Assembly (NCBI GenBank): GCA_024695465.1
Contig: JAILID010000079.1
Span: 1-53,173, forward strand
Source of the DNA: Lachnospiraceae bacterium
GTDB taxonomy: Bacteria; Bacillota; Clostridia; Lachnospirales; Lachnospiraceae
Direction: 5' to 3'
Length of the DNA stretch: 53,173 bases
Both the position numbers and the translations under genes were made by a program. Shown piece by piece: positions 16,127-24,118 of this stretch; positions within the stretch are counted from its first letter, which is position 1; every line of letters starts with the position of its first letter. The notes under the pieces are model-generated. The model made no database searches, was not told where the DNA came from, and saw only the letters and a list, made by a program, of their open reading frames with translations.

Positions 16127-16564
16127 GTTGGAATAGTTGCGGAGAGGCGACTAGTCTTTTCTCAGTAATTCATGCAGCAGCTTGGACTGCGGGCACTGAG
16201 GGTTCTATCAGCAGGTCCTTTATCCCGGAAAAAAGAGAAAAGACCTGTAAATGGGCGGGAATCCGGGAACGGCAGAGACGTTATCAAATGTCTTTAAGCA
16301 TCAAGCACAAAGGATGTGTAAAAATTTTGTCAAAATATCCAACAATTATGCTAAAGGGGATAAAAACATTGACAATCAAAAAAAAGAGTTATAGAATAAA
16401 TCTATCGTGGTAAGATAGAAAAGGTATCGAATCAGTGAATATATCCTTTTTCGGAATATGAATCGAAAGTCTTTTTTGATGAGATATCTATCGAAAGCCG
16501 CGGTTTGACGCGATGCCTCTTTTGACAGCGAGGCAGAGGCAGATTTGTAAGAGGGAGGTTTAAA
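16127..16564 (+). promoter_or_regulatory. Gene-free leader region of the pilus operon
   Basis: No convincing gene lies between 16010 and 16564. An open frame across 16006-16413 has poor composition and no ribosome site. The part after 16320 becomes AT-rich and holds the promoter. The transcribed leader of about 160 bases contains a 6-bp hairpin (TGCCTC with GAGGCA) near 16513-16535, then AGAGGGAGG before the pilin ATG. No known riboswitch could be confirmed. Confidence 0.5.
16369..16397 (+). promoter_or_regulatory. Promoter of the pilus operon
   Basis: TTGACA at 16369-16374 is a perfect -35. TAGAAT at 16392-16397 (5 of 6) is a -10 with a 17-base spacer. It sits in an AT-rich stretch 168 bases before the first pilin. 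Confidence 0.75.
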
Positions 16565-17749
16565 ATGAAGAACAAATTTGTCAGAAAACTATGTTCATTA
16601 GTCATGGCCGGGCTTATGGTCATGGGGACGGCTTCAGCAGTGATGGCGGATACGGCGGCCAGCTTTTCGGGAGACGGCACAACAGCAATCAGCACGATTC
16701 CGTTCGACGTAACTTTGACTGCGGCAACAGGCCTTTCCCTTCCGGGTACGAGCTTCAGCTATACGATTGCGCCTGTCGCGCAAGACGACATCTCTGATGA
16801 AGGCGTAACGGAAGGCGTAGAGGGGGCTGTAGCGCTTCCTGAAAATCCAACAGCCGCGTTCACGGCAGGAGACACAAGACCGGCAACTGTCCAGATTCCT
16901 CTTACCGTTGACAATAACAATCTGGAAGCAAACAAGGTATACCGCTATGCGATTACCCAGGCAAAAATGTCAGATGCTCAGGTCGATTCCGGCATCCTGA
17001 ACGAGGCGGGAACGGGAGCGGCGGATGTGAGATATCTGGATATCTATACCAACGGCAGCAAGAATGTTGTCTACGCGGTGCTCTTTAAGAGCGGAACGAG
17101 GAGTCCAGGCGACACTGAAATAGAATATAGCTCCAAAGACGCTTCCTTCGACAATACCTTCGGAAAAGCCGGGACGGTTACGGAAGGGGATGACCGAACC
17201 GATACGAAGGGCGTTAAGACGGTGACGCTTTCAAAGACTGGTACAGGAAACAATGTGTCTGCCGATACAGAATTTCCCTTTACCGTGACCTTCTCTGATC
17301 TGGACACTAATGATGCTTTAACCATGACCGGCGTCGTTTACACAGTGGCTTATGGCGCGGACGGAAAAGCAGCATATGGCGGAGACGGTGATGCCCCCGC
17401 AGCATATAAGATTGGGAGTATTTACAATTATAAAATCAAAGTAGGCGGCACCATCACATTTACGGTTCCCAACAATGTAAGCGTCAGCGTTGATGAGACA
17501 ACTGAAGAAGGGTATACGATAACGGCGACAACAGAAGGGCTTATCGACAGCACTACTGTTTCCCCGAACGCAAGCGGTAAGGTATATGACGCGAATGCTG
17601 TTATTACATTTAACAACCACAGGGGAGTCGCCAGCCCGACGGGCATCGTTCTTCGCTATGCGCCTTATTTCCTCATTGCGGGACTTGCAGCCGCTCTGCT
17701 CCTGTTCTTCCGCCGCAGGAATGTTGACAGCGGCAGCGACATGATCTGA
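16565..17749 (+). CDS. Sortase-anchored pilin, Spy0128-like (first pilin)
   Basis: A 394-residue surface protein. The signal peptide is clear: basic start, hydrophobic core, cleavage after 'AVMA' near residue 28. Two beta-rich domains follow; 'TSFSYTIAP' near residue 63 and 'FNNH' near the C-terminus resemble the strands of Spy0128/FctA-type pilins, which form internal Lys-Asn isopeptide bonds. The C-terminal wall signal is 'SPTGI' (357-361), a membrane helix and a basic tail, an LPxTG variant handled by pilus sortases. AGAGGGAGG precedes the ATG. Its last base is shared with the next gene. First gene of the pilus operon. Confidence 0.88.
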   Translation: MKNKFVRKLCSLVMAGLMVMGTASAVMADTAASFSGDGTTAISTIPFDVTLTAATGLSLPGTSFSYTIAPVAQDDISDEGVTEGVEGAVALPENPTAAFTAGDTRPATVQIPLTVDNNNLEANKVYRYAITQAKMSDAQVDSGILNEAGTGAADVRYLDIYTNGSKNVVYAVLFKSGTRSPGDTEIEYSSKDASFDNTFGKAGTVTEGDDRTDTKGVKTVTLSKTGTGNNVSADTEFPFTVTFSDLDTNDALTMTGVVYTVAYGADGKAAYGGDGDAPAAYKIGSIYNYKIKVGGTITFTVPNNVSVSVDETTEEGYTITATTEGLIDSTTVSPNASGKVYDANAVITFNNHRGVASPTGIVLRYAPYFLIAGLAAALLLFFRRRNVDSGSDMI

Positions 17750-18369
17750 TGGCCCTCTTTCAGAAGCGATTCAAGGAAGAACTCTGGGCGGACGGAGGAC
17801 AGGACGGAAAATCCGAGGAGGAGGTTAAAGTCAGCCTCCGCTACAACGGGATTCCGGAAGAGCGAATGATCCGGGTGCGCCGGACGACGACGGTCTACGG
17901 CGATATCCTGGCCCTGGTCATCAAGATCGGCATCATTCTGCTGATCCTGGCGGCCGCCATTACCTTTGTCTTCGGCATTGAAAGAGTGGGGGACAACACC
18001 ATGGCCCCGGCCATCAAGATGGGGGATCTGCTTCTCTATTATCGCCTGGACAAGGATTACTCCATCAGCGAGTGCTGCGTTATCAATTTTGACGGGGAAC
18101 GCCAGGTCCGCCGGGTCGTAGCCCGGAGCGGGGACACGGTGGACATCGACTCCGAAGGCCTTGTCATCAACGGGGCGCATCAGGAAGATTACAGAAGGCT
18201 CTCCCTCTACGAGGGAGGTTACGCTTTCCCGGTTACATTGGGGGAAGGTGAGATTTTTGTACTGGGGGACGCGACCGAAGGGACGGCGGATAGCCGGATT
18301 TACGGTCCCGTGAAAGCCTCTGAGACTGAAGGCGCGGTGGTTACGGTTTTGCGTCGGCGGAATATCTGA
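17749..18369 (+). CDS. Signal peptidase I-like protein with replaced catalytic residues (SipA-like, copy 1)
   Basis: A 206-residue S26-family protein with one membrane helix (about 54-76) and an extracellular beta domain. The family boxes are easy to see: 'VGDNTMAPAIKMGD' (box B), 'VRRVVARSGDTV' (box D) and 'DSRIYGPV' (box E). The catalytic serine is Thr84 and the catalytic lysine is Arg121, so normal Ser/Lys dyad catalysis is unlikely. In Streptococcus pyogenes the pilus-locus protein SipA has the same fold with both residues lost and is needed for pilus assembly without being a protease. By analogy this is a pilus assembly factor. Its ATG overlaps the pilin stop by one base. A GC-rich hairpin follows it. 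Confidence 0.85.
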   Translation: MALFQKRFKEELWADGGQDGKSEEEVKVSLRYNGIPEERMIRVRRTTTVYGDILALVIKIGIILLILAAAITFVFGIERVGDNTMAPAIKMGDLLLYYRLDKDYSISECCVINFDGERQVRRVVARSGDTVDIDSEGLVINGAHQEDYRRLSLYEGGYAFPVTLGEGEIFVLGDATEGTADSRIYGPVKASETEGAVVTVLRRRNI

Positions 18370-18409
18370 CCGATGAACTGCCGCGCGGAAGAACACGGGC
18401 AATGATTCT

Positions 18410-18432
18410 CTTCCCCGGCAATACCGGGGAAG
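18410..18432 (+). other. Intercistronic hairpin before the second pilin
   Basis: A perfect 9-bp GC-rich stem (18410-18418 with 18424-18432) and 5-base loop, followed by GGGG then only four T. Likely a weak terminator or an RNA end-protecting structure rather than a full stop. It lies in a 133-base gap in which no strong promoter is evident. Confidence 0.5.
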
Positions 18433-18502
18433 GGGGTTTTGCATAGACCGGCGGGATAGAACGCCGGGGACATATCTTGTATTATGCAGAAAGGAAAGAG
18501 AA

Positions 18503-19861
18503 ATGAAGAGCAAATTATTGAAGAAACTTGCAGCTTCGGCAATTGCGGCGGCGATGGCTGCGGCCATGCTTCCGGCGACAGCGTTGGCAGCACCTAAGGA
18601 CGTTGGTCTTGTAAGCGTTGCCTTGTGCAAGAATTTCCAGATCGGAGCAGGAATCACGGTTCCGGATGTTACTTTTAGTTTTACAATCCGCCAGACAGAT
18701 GGAACTTTGGATGGCAATCCGGCAGAGGGAGATATTGTTTCCGAGGGTGGCAATGCAATTACAGCAACAACCGCCGGTGAGTATTATCTGGCGCCTGTAG
18801 AGTTAAGTTATAGCTCCGGCGATCGCGCTTCCAATAACGAAGACACGGTTCTGACAAAACAGGCAGTGCTGTTCCAGAATGTTACGTATCCTGCGAAGGA
18901 TACCCAGGCCACCTATTATTTTCAGGTAAAAGAAGATATTCCGAATCCGGGTGAGACAGGTTATACTTATGATGAGACCGTATATTATGTCACCGTAACG
19001 GTACCTGCTAATAACGGAACTCCGCTATATACGGTGGCGACAAATTCGCGCAATAAGGACACAGAGGGCGGCAAGATTGATGGTACGCCCCAAAATACAA
19101 CAAATGACCAAACAGGCGGTACGGATGCGAACGGTGATTCCGACGATATTGTTCCGAATGAATTTGTCTTTACCAATACTTATGTTAAGGATGCTACATA
19201 TGCGGTAGACCGTGATACAGATGAAGAGGGACCTTCCGATCCGAGAGATCAAGACGCAACAGATGGGAATACATATGATTCGGATAACGATCCTGATCCT
19301 ATTAACGGTAATAATAACACCATCAATGACGTAGTAGGCGGTGAAGCGGCGTTTACGCTGAAGAAGGTTCTTAAGAACCCGAAAGATGCTGCTGATACCT
19401 TCACATTTAATCTGGCTGTTACCTATCCCGTCGGAATAGAGTCCACCGCGACATACGAAACAAAGTTGAACGGCGTGGCCGGCAATCCCCTTAAGAGCGG
19501 AGATAATGAGTTCACTCTTGGCAATAACGGCGTGCTTGAAGTTGAGACTCTCCCGGCCGGCACGAAGATCGTTGTAACAGAGACAGGCGTAACAGGTTAT
19601 CAGGCTAAAACGGTTGTCTCCTATAACGGTACTCCTGGTGGAGATACGACCGGCGCAAGAGGTGCCAATGTTAACGCAACGGTTCTTGTCGGTGAGAATG
19701 GCGGTTATGTCTCCTTCATCAACAATTACTCCTCCGCTTCCCCGACCGGTATCCTTATGACCAACCTTCCCTTCACGCTTCTCATCCTTGTAGCTCTGAT
19801 CGGCTTCGCCGGCTACATCTACAGCCAGAGAAGAAGGGCTGCCATGAACGATATGATCTGA
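18503..19861 (+). CDS. Sortase-anchored pilin, Spy0128-like (second pilin)
   Basis: A 452-residue surface protein with a signal peptide cleaved near 'TALA' (residue 28). Domain one (about 30-228) contains 'VTFSFTI' and ends in 'FVFTNTYV'. A very acidic, Asn/Asp-rich linker (about 233-275) leads to domain two (about 280-410), which ends 'SFINNYS'. 'FTNTY'-type ends hold the Asn of isopeptide bonds in FctA/Spy0128 pilins. The wall signal is 'SPTGI' at 413-417, helix, and a basic tail ending in 'NDMI', very like the first pilin. AGGAAAGAG precedes the ATG. The coding sequence is visibly richer in A/T than its neighbours, which may point to exchange of the surface antigen. Confidence 0.88.
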   Translation: MKSKLLKKLAASAIAAAMAAAMLPATALAAPKDVGLVSVALCKNFQIGAGITVPDVTFSFTIRQTDGTLDGNPAEGDIVSEGGNAITATTAGEYYLAPVELSYSSGDRASNNEDTVLTKQAVLFQNVTYPAKDTQATYYFQVKEDIPNPGETGYTYDETVYYVTVTVPANNGTPLYTVATNSRNKDTEGGKIDGTPQNTTNDQTGGTDANGDSDDIVPNEFVFTNTYVKDATYAVDRDTDEEGPSDPRDQDATDGNTYDSDNDPDPINGNNNTINDVVGGEAAFTLKKVLKNPKDAADTFTFNLAVTYPVGIESTATYETKLNGVAGNPLKSGDNEFTLGNNGVLEVETLPAGTKIVVTETGVTGYQAKTVVSYNGTPGGDTTGARGANVNATVLVGENGGYVSFINNYSSASPTGILMTNLPFTLLILVALIGFAGYIYSQRRRAAMNDMI

Positions 19862-19879
19862 TATGATCAGCAAATTTAA

Positions 19880-19951
19880 GACAGGGCCGGCGCTTTTCGC
19901 CGGTTCTGTCCGTAAGGATGTCTCCCGTAGTCTATCCTGCGGGAGATTTTT
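19880..19951 (+). terminator. Tandem hairpins after the second pilin; the second is a terminator
   Basis: Stem 1 pairs 19880-19892 with 19898-19910 (13 bp, two G-T pairs) without a T run. Stem 2 pairs 19921-19929 with 19938-19946 (9 bp) and runs into TTTTT. Located between pilin and sortase genes with no new promoter evident, it would lower sortase expression relative to pilin. Confidence 0.7.
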
Positions 19952-19975
19952 CGTAATGACGATGGAGGCCAGTCG

Positions 19976-21043
19976 TTGAGCAGAGCAAAAGTATATCTTG
20001 TCGACCCGAAGAACCATTTGCTTTCGGTCCGGCAGAAGCTGGGAAAGACGGGAGTCGGGATCCTGGCTTTTTTTGTGGATGTCCTCATCATCCTTGTCCT
20101 CACGCTGCTTACGGTCTACGGGGTCTACGCCCTCTGGGATTCCCAGCAGCTCTACGAGGAGGCGAGTTCCTCCCAGTACACATCTTACCGGCCGACGGAG
20201 GACAACAAGTTCCCATCCTTTATCGACCTTCAGCACATCAACCCGGAGGTCATGGGCTGGATACAGGTTTACGGGACCAAGATCGACTATCCGATGGTTC
20301 ATTCGGAGGATAACAACAAGTATCTCAATATAGACGCTTACGGAAACTTTTCCATTCCCGGCGCCATCTTTCTTCATGCGTCTTCGAAGAAAGATTTTTC
20401 AGATTTCTGTTCGATCATCCTGGGCCATCACATGGCCAAAAGCTCCATGTTCGGCGACCTGGACAAGTTTGAGAAGGAGTTTTTTTTCAGGAGCCATGAA
20501 TACGGAAATCTTTATTATGAAGGGAAAAACCACGGCCTTCATTTTTTCGCCTACATGCTGGAAGACGCCTATGAATGGGAGCTCTTTATGACGGGGCTGA
20601 AGCCCGGAACGGAAAAGGCGGAAGAGTACCTTGCCAATATTCTGGATAAGGCTTTGTACGTCCGGGATATCGGGGTGAGCGCAGACGACCGCATCGTGAT
20701 GCTCTACACCTGTTCGGAAGAGATCACGAACGGGAGGTATCTGCTGCTGGGCCGGATCGAGGAGGAGGTCTATGAAGACCCCTTTGTCAGGGATATGTCG
20801 GCCTTCAATCATTTCGTGGAGAGCGCGGACGCCCTGGGCATCCGGGAACGGATTCGGCAGCTGGGGGTCTTCGGCAAGACCCTGATCTTCTTTTTCTTCC
20901 TGATCCTTCTCTTCTTCCTGCTGGACCGCCTTAAGAAGCGCCGGCTTCAGCGGAAGGCGGAGAGAGCCATGGAGAGGGAAATTCTGCGCTTAATGACTAA
21001 AATTGAAGGCGGACGGGAAGACGCGCCGCCGGAGACAACGTGA
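19976..21043 (+). CDS. Class B sortase (first)
   Basis: A 355-residue membrane-bound sortase. It starts at TTG 19976, 7 bases after GGAGG; no better start exists in frame. One N-terminal helix (about 30-55), a sortase B core (about 85-265), then a second hydrophobic helix (about 300-320) and a basic tail. Catalytic residues are present: H151 in 'LGHHM', C246 in 'LYTCSE' and R254 in 'TNGRY'. Sortases of this kind polymerise pilins by joining the threonine of the sorting signal to a lysine of the next subunit, at the outer face of the membrane. Next to two pilins it is the likely polymerase or wall-anchoring enzyme. Confidence 0.93.
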   Translation: MSRAKVYLVDPKNHLLSVRQKLGKTGVGILAFFVDVLIILVLTLLTVYGVYALWDSQQLYEEASSSQYTSYRPTEDNKFPSFIDLQHINPEVMGWIQVYGTKIDYPMVHSEDNNKYLNIDAYGNFSIPGAIFLHASSKKDFSDFCSIILGHHMAKSSMFGDLDKFEKEFFFRSHEYGNLYYEGKNHGLHFFAYMLEDAYEWELFMTGLKPGTEKAEEYLANILDKALYVRDIGVSADDRIVMLYTCSEEITNGRYLLLGRIEEEVYEDPFVRDMSAFNHFVESADALGIRERIRQLGVFGKTLIFFFFLILLFFLLDRLKKRRLQRKAERAMEREILRLMTKIEGGREDAPPETT

Positions 21044-21063
21044 TTGCTTATGGGGAGGATACT

Positions 21064-21645
21064 ATGGCGAAAAATGAAAAGATGGATCCTGACGAGGTAA
21101 TAAGCCTTCTGGCTCAATATGATCTGGACAAGATCGCGCCGGTCGTAAGAATCAGTCCGATGAAGACCGCGCAGAGATTTGCCCTTCATTTTCTCGTCGT
21201 CATCCTTGCGATATGGATCATGTTCGGATTTGTATTCGGACTCTTATCCGCGCCGACGGCAGACATGTATCCCCGGATCGATCAGGGAGACATGCTGCTT
21301 TTCTACCGGCTTGACAAGGATGTTTCTGCTCAGGATGTCGTCGTGTTTACGAAAAACGATACGATTTACGTGGGCCGGGTCATTGCGGCTGCGGGCGATA
21401 CGGTGGAGATAAAAAACAACGAGAGCGTGCTGATCAACGGCAGCAGCATGATCGAGAGCAACATCTTTTATCAGACCCCGATTTACGAGGGATTTGTAAG
21501 CTACCCCCTGGTCCTGGGCCAGGATCAGTGTTTTATTCTTGCGGACAGCCGGAACGGAGGAGAGGACAGCCGCTATTTCGGCCCGGTCAATAAGAAGGAG
21601 CTTCTGGGAACCGTAATCACCGTACTCAGGAGGAACAATATATGA
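21064..21645 (+). CDS. Signal peptidase I-like protein with replaced catalytic residues (SipA-like, copy 2)
   Basis: A 193-residue S26-family protein starting at ATG 21064, with GGGGAGGA 5 bases upstream (an earlier GTG lacks this). One membrane helix (about 40-62) precedes the S26 boxes: 'TADMYPRIDQGD', 'VGRVIAAAGDTV' and 'DSRYFGPV'. The serine nucleophile is Asp67 and the general-base lysine is Gly104. The same two replacements, Asp and Gly, are known for Streptococcus pyogenes SipA, a non-proteolytic protein needed for pilus polymerisation. This copy is therefore very probably an assembly factor. Its stop overlaps the next sortase gene by 4 bases, suggesting the pair work together. Confidence 0.88.
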   Translation: MAKNEKMDPDEVISLLAQYDLDKIAPVVRISPMKTAQRFALHFLVVILAIWIMFGFVFGLLSAPTADMYPRIDQGDMLLFYRLDKDVSAQDVVVFTKNDTIYVGRVIAAAGDTVEIKNNESVLINGSSMIESNIFYQTPIYEGFVSYPLVLGQDQCFILADSRNGGEDSRYFGPVNKKELLGTVITVLRRNNI

Positions 21646-22904
21646 ATCCCTGGAAACTGGACCGGATCATCCGCCGCTGCGACGCCGCCCTTGTGTGGTT
21701 TGTAACCTTCGGGGCCGTTCTGCTCCTCATGTACAGTATCTATGTCCTCTACGACACGGTCTATACCGGCCAGAACGCCTTTACCTCCTATGATCTTCTG
21801 CAGTACCGCCCCAAGACGGACGAGACCGGCTCCCTCTCCTTCGAGGATCTTTTCTCCGTCAGCGAGGATGCGGTGGGATGGCTGAGCATTGAAGGAACCC
21901 ATATTAATTATCCGCTGGTGCAGGGCAAGGACAACCTGAAATACGCGAATACCAATGTATACGGAAAGCCCAGTCTGACCGGCTCTATCTTTATGGCTGC
22001 GGAAAACGCCCCGGATCTTTCGGATTACTACACGATCATCTATGGACATCATATGTCGAACGGGGCCATGTTCGGCGACATCGATAATTATGAGAACCGC
22101 CATTACTTCGACATTCATCGGAACGCGATCATCCAGATGCCTTCGGGCAATTATGACGTTGAATTCTTCGCCCTGATGGATGCGGACGCTTATGATATCC
22201 GGATTTATACGCCGGGCAATGTCGAACCTGAATCCATCCTGGGCTACATCAGGGAGAAAGCCCTGATCTTCAGCGAGGATTACGATTCGGAAAAGGGAGA
22301 GGCAAAGCCTGTGGACAAGCTGCTGGCGCTTTCGACCTGCAAGGACGCTGTGACGAACGGCCGGGTTGTTCTTTTTGGCAGCGTCAAGACCCGCCTGGCC
22401 CCTCTGCCCGTTGAGGAGGAAGAGGAGGAGGAAGGCGTATTCAGGATCGCAATCGGTCATATAAGCGATTCGGATCACTGGAGCTTTCTCAATCTGCTCC
22501 TTGCCGCGCTCACGATTTACATTTTTGTGCCTTTGGGAAATGCCCGCCGCAAGTTCCGGCAGATCCCCTATTCAAAGAAGACCGCGCTGTCCATGCGGAT
22601 GAAGGGGAACCATAATCCCTGGATCGCTGCCTTGTCGGAAGAGGGCCGGCTTGAAAAGCTGGAGAAAATCGAGAGGGATCTCGACCGTTTTGTTCTCGGA
22701 ATGTTCATCGGCATCGCGTTGGAAGCGCTGGCGGTCATCGCAAGCGTCGCATTGTTTGCCAAAACGGAAAATCTCGCGAAAAGGGCTGTGATTCTGGACG
22801 ACGTTACGCCGTTTATGCTGGGCGTCGCCGCTTTTGCCCTTCTCGCGGACTTTATATTCTTCCGTTACCGGGGAGAGCTTCTTCCGAAGCGGAGGGATAA
22901 ATGA
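21642..22904 (+). CDS. Class B sortase with a long C-terminal membrane extension (second)
   Basis: A 420-residue protein: N-terminal helix (about 15-38), sortase B core (about 65-255) with H136 ('YGHHM'), C233 ('LSTCKD') and R241 ('TNGRV'), then an extra 150 residues. The extension has an acidic stretch of seven glutamates, a membrane helix near 285-305, a basic amphipathic region, and two more hydrophobic helices near 345-370 and 385-405. Sortase B enzymes are usually about 220-260 residues, so this tail is unusual. ATG overlaps the SipA-like stop. Last gene of the pilus operon. A division of labour between polymerisation and wall anchoring with the first sortase is likely but unassigned. 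Confidence 0.92.
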   Translation: MNPWKLDRIIRRCDAALVWFVTFGAVLLLMYSIYVLYDTVYTGQNAFTSYDLLQYRPKTDETGSLSFEDLFSVSEDAVGWLSIEGTHINYPLVQGKDNLKYANTNVYGKPSLTGSIFMAAENAPDLSDYYTIIYGHHMSNGAMFGDIDNYENRHYFDIHRNAIIQMPSGNYDVEFFALMDADAYDIRIYTPGNVEPESILGYIREKALIFSEDYDSEKGEAKPVDKLLALSTCKDAVTNGRVVLFGSVKTRLAPLPVEEEEEEEGVFRIAIGHISDSDHWSFLNLLLAALTIYIFVPLGNARRKFRQIPYSKKTALSMRMKGNHNPWIAALSEEGRLEKLEKIERDLDRFVLGMFIGIALEALAVIASVALFAKTENLAKRAVILDDVTPFMLGVAAFALLADFIFFRYRGELLPKRRDK

Positions 22905-22937
22905 ATGAACAAAGAGGCTTTCTAAGCATACGCTAAG

Positions 22938-22959
22938 AAAAACGCTCCGCAAGGAGGCG
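22938..22959 (-). terminator. Terminator for the minus-strand thiolase gene
   Basis: Read on the minus strand, 22953-22959 pairs with 22943-22948 (one bulged base, GCAA/TTGC loop) and is followed by TTTTT. It lies 70 bases beyond the stop of the TtcA-like gene. Confidence 0.55.
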
Positions 22960-23029
22960 CGGGGGCTTTATGGGCGGGCTGCCGGCCGACGCTTAATCGG
23001 CTCCGGAACGTTTATTTTGCGGGCGTTCA

Positions 23030-23878
23030 TTATTCCGTGCGGTCGAAACGCTCAAGGAAGGAATGGTTGATTCCGCCGCTCTTATAGCCGGGAAAAGTAT
23101 CCAGCTGGACTGCGTGAACCGCTCCCATGATGCTGGCTTCGATGTCGGGATTGCTCTTCCTGAGTTCCCGGATCAGCTGTTTGGTCTCCTGGCGTTTAGA
23201 AGCGGTCTCGCGCAGGGCCGTCCTGCTGTTTTCCGTGAAGCGGCAGGCGCAGCGGATAAAATCCAGGTGATTGTAATTCTCCCAGGCTATGATATCTTCT
23301 TCCCGAACCCGGTACATGGGACGGATGAGGGTCATGCCGGGGAAGTTGCTGCTGTGAAGCTTGGGAATGATGGTCTCGAGCTTTGCGCTCCAGAACATGG
23401 CCATGACCACCGTTTCAATGACGTCGTCCTGATGGTGGCCGAGGGCGATCTTGCTGCAGCCCAGTTCCCTGGCCTTTGCGTAAAGATGGCCCCGGCGCAT
23501 CCGGGCGCAGAGATAGCAGGGGGATCCGTGATCCTGGCTGTTGGCCGCGTCGAAAATCCCGGATTCAAAGAAGGTAAGGGGAATGCCCAGAAGATCGGCG
23601 TTTTCCGCGATCTTTTTTCGATTCGCGGGGCTGTAGCCCGGATCCATGCAGAGAAAAACCGCTTCAAAGGGGATCTTGCTGATACGCTGAAGCTGCTGCA
23701 TGAGTTTGGCCATGAGCATGGAATCCTTGCCTCCGGAGATGCAGACCGCGATCCGCTCTCCGGGGCTGATCAGTTCGTATTCGCTGACAGCTGTGATGAA
23801 AGGTCCCCAGAGCTCCTTCCTGTATTTTTTTATGATGCTGCGTTCGATCAGCTGGCGTCTCGTGAGTTCTCTTGTCAT
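23030..23878 (-). CDS. TtcA-like tRNA thiolation (PP-loop) protein
   Basis: A 282-residue adenylating enzyme of the TtcA/TilS group. The PP-loop 'SGGKDS' is at residues 48-53. Cys121 and Cys124 ('CYLC') and Cys210/Cys212 ('RCACRF') match the CxxC plus third-cysteine layout that holds the iron-sulfur cluster in TtcA, the enzyme making 2-thiocytidine in tRNA. 'LGHHQDDVIET' is the second ATP/tRNA motif. The ATG at 23876-23878 is chosen because the open frame beyond it has no homologous content. It has no partner gene; a divergent region of 240 bases separates it from the ABC exporter. The exact RNA or other thiol-acceptor substrate is not certain. Confidence 0.88.
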   Translation of the reverse strand: MTRELTRRQLIERSIIKKYRKELWGPFITAVSEYELISPGERIAVCISGGKDSMLMAKLMQQLQRISKIPFEAVFLCMDPGYSPANRKKIAENADLLGIPLTFFESGIFDAANSQDHGSPCYLCARMRRGHLYAKARELGCSKIALGHHQDDVIETVVMAMFWSAKLETIIPKLHSSNFPGMTLIRPMYRVREEDIIAWENYNHLDFIRCACRFTENSRTALRETASKRQETKQLIRELRKSNPDIEASIMGAVHAVQLDTFPGYKSGGINHSFLERFDRTE

Positions 23879-24058
23879 GTTTTTCCTCTCTGTCTCTTGG
23901 AAGACTCCGGATTTGCCGGTCCGGCACATCCGATTTACTTGTTCGATATATAAAATGAAAGAAGTTTTCTTTTCGCTCGATTCCTGTATGCAGTATAGAC
24001 AGTATACACGCAAGTAAGCCGCCGGGCATTACTTTTTTTTATTTTTTGGAAAAATACA

Positions 24059-24088
24059 TTGATAAACCGGACTGAGACAAACTATAAT
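24059..24088 (+). promoter_or_regulatory. Promoter of the ABC exporter-lacZ operon
   Basis: TTGATA (24059-24064, 5 of 6) and a perfect TATAAT (24083-24088) with an 18-base spacer. Transcription would start about 25 bases before the ATG, just upstream of AAGAGGGGG. Confidence 0.75.
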
Positions 24089-24118
24089 AGAGGATAAGAC
24101 TTTAAGAGGGGGTGCCTT

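Noticed and set aside
16006-16413. A 135-codon frame after the L,D-transpeptidase gene
   Set aside because: It runs through the terminator-like hairpin and the pilus promoter, has mixed low-quality composition and no ribosome site.
16404-16564. Possible cyclic-di-GMP or other riboswitch in the pilus leader
   Set aside because: The leader has some hairpins and a GAAA stretch, but the conserved core of the known classes was not found. Covariance model search would decide.
23063-23953. A 296-codon plus-strand frame
   Set aside because: It is the reverse side of the TtcA-like gene, whose PP-loop and cysteine motifs are intact. No ribosome site.
23940-24020. Repeated CAGTATA motif near the TtcA-like gene as an operator
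   Set aside because: Only two copies in a 17-base stretch and no consistent promoter geometry on either strand, so not enough to support a site.
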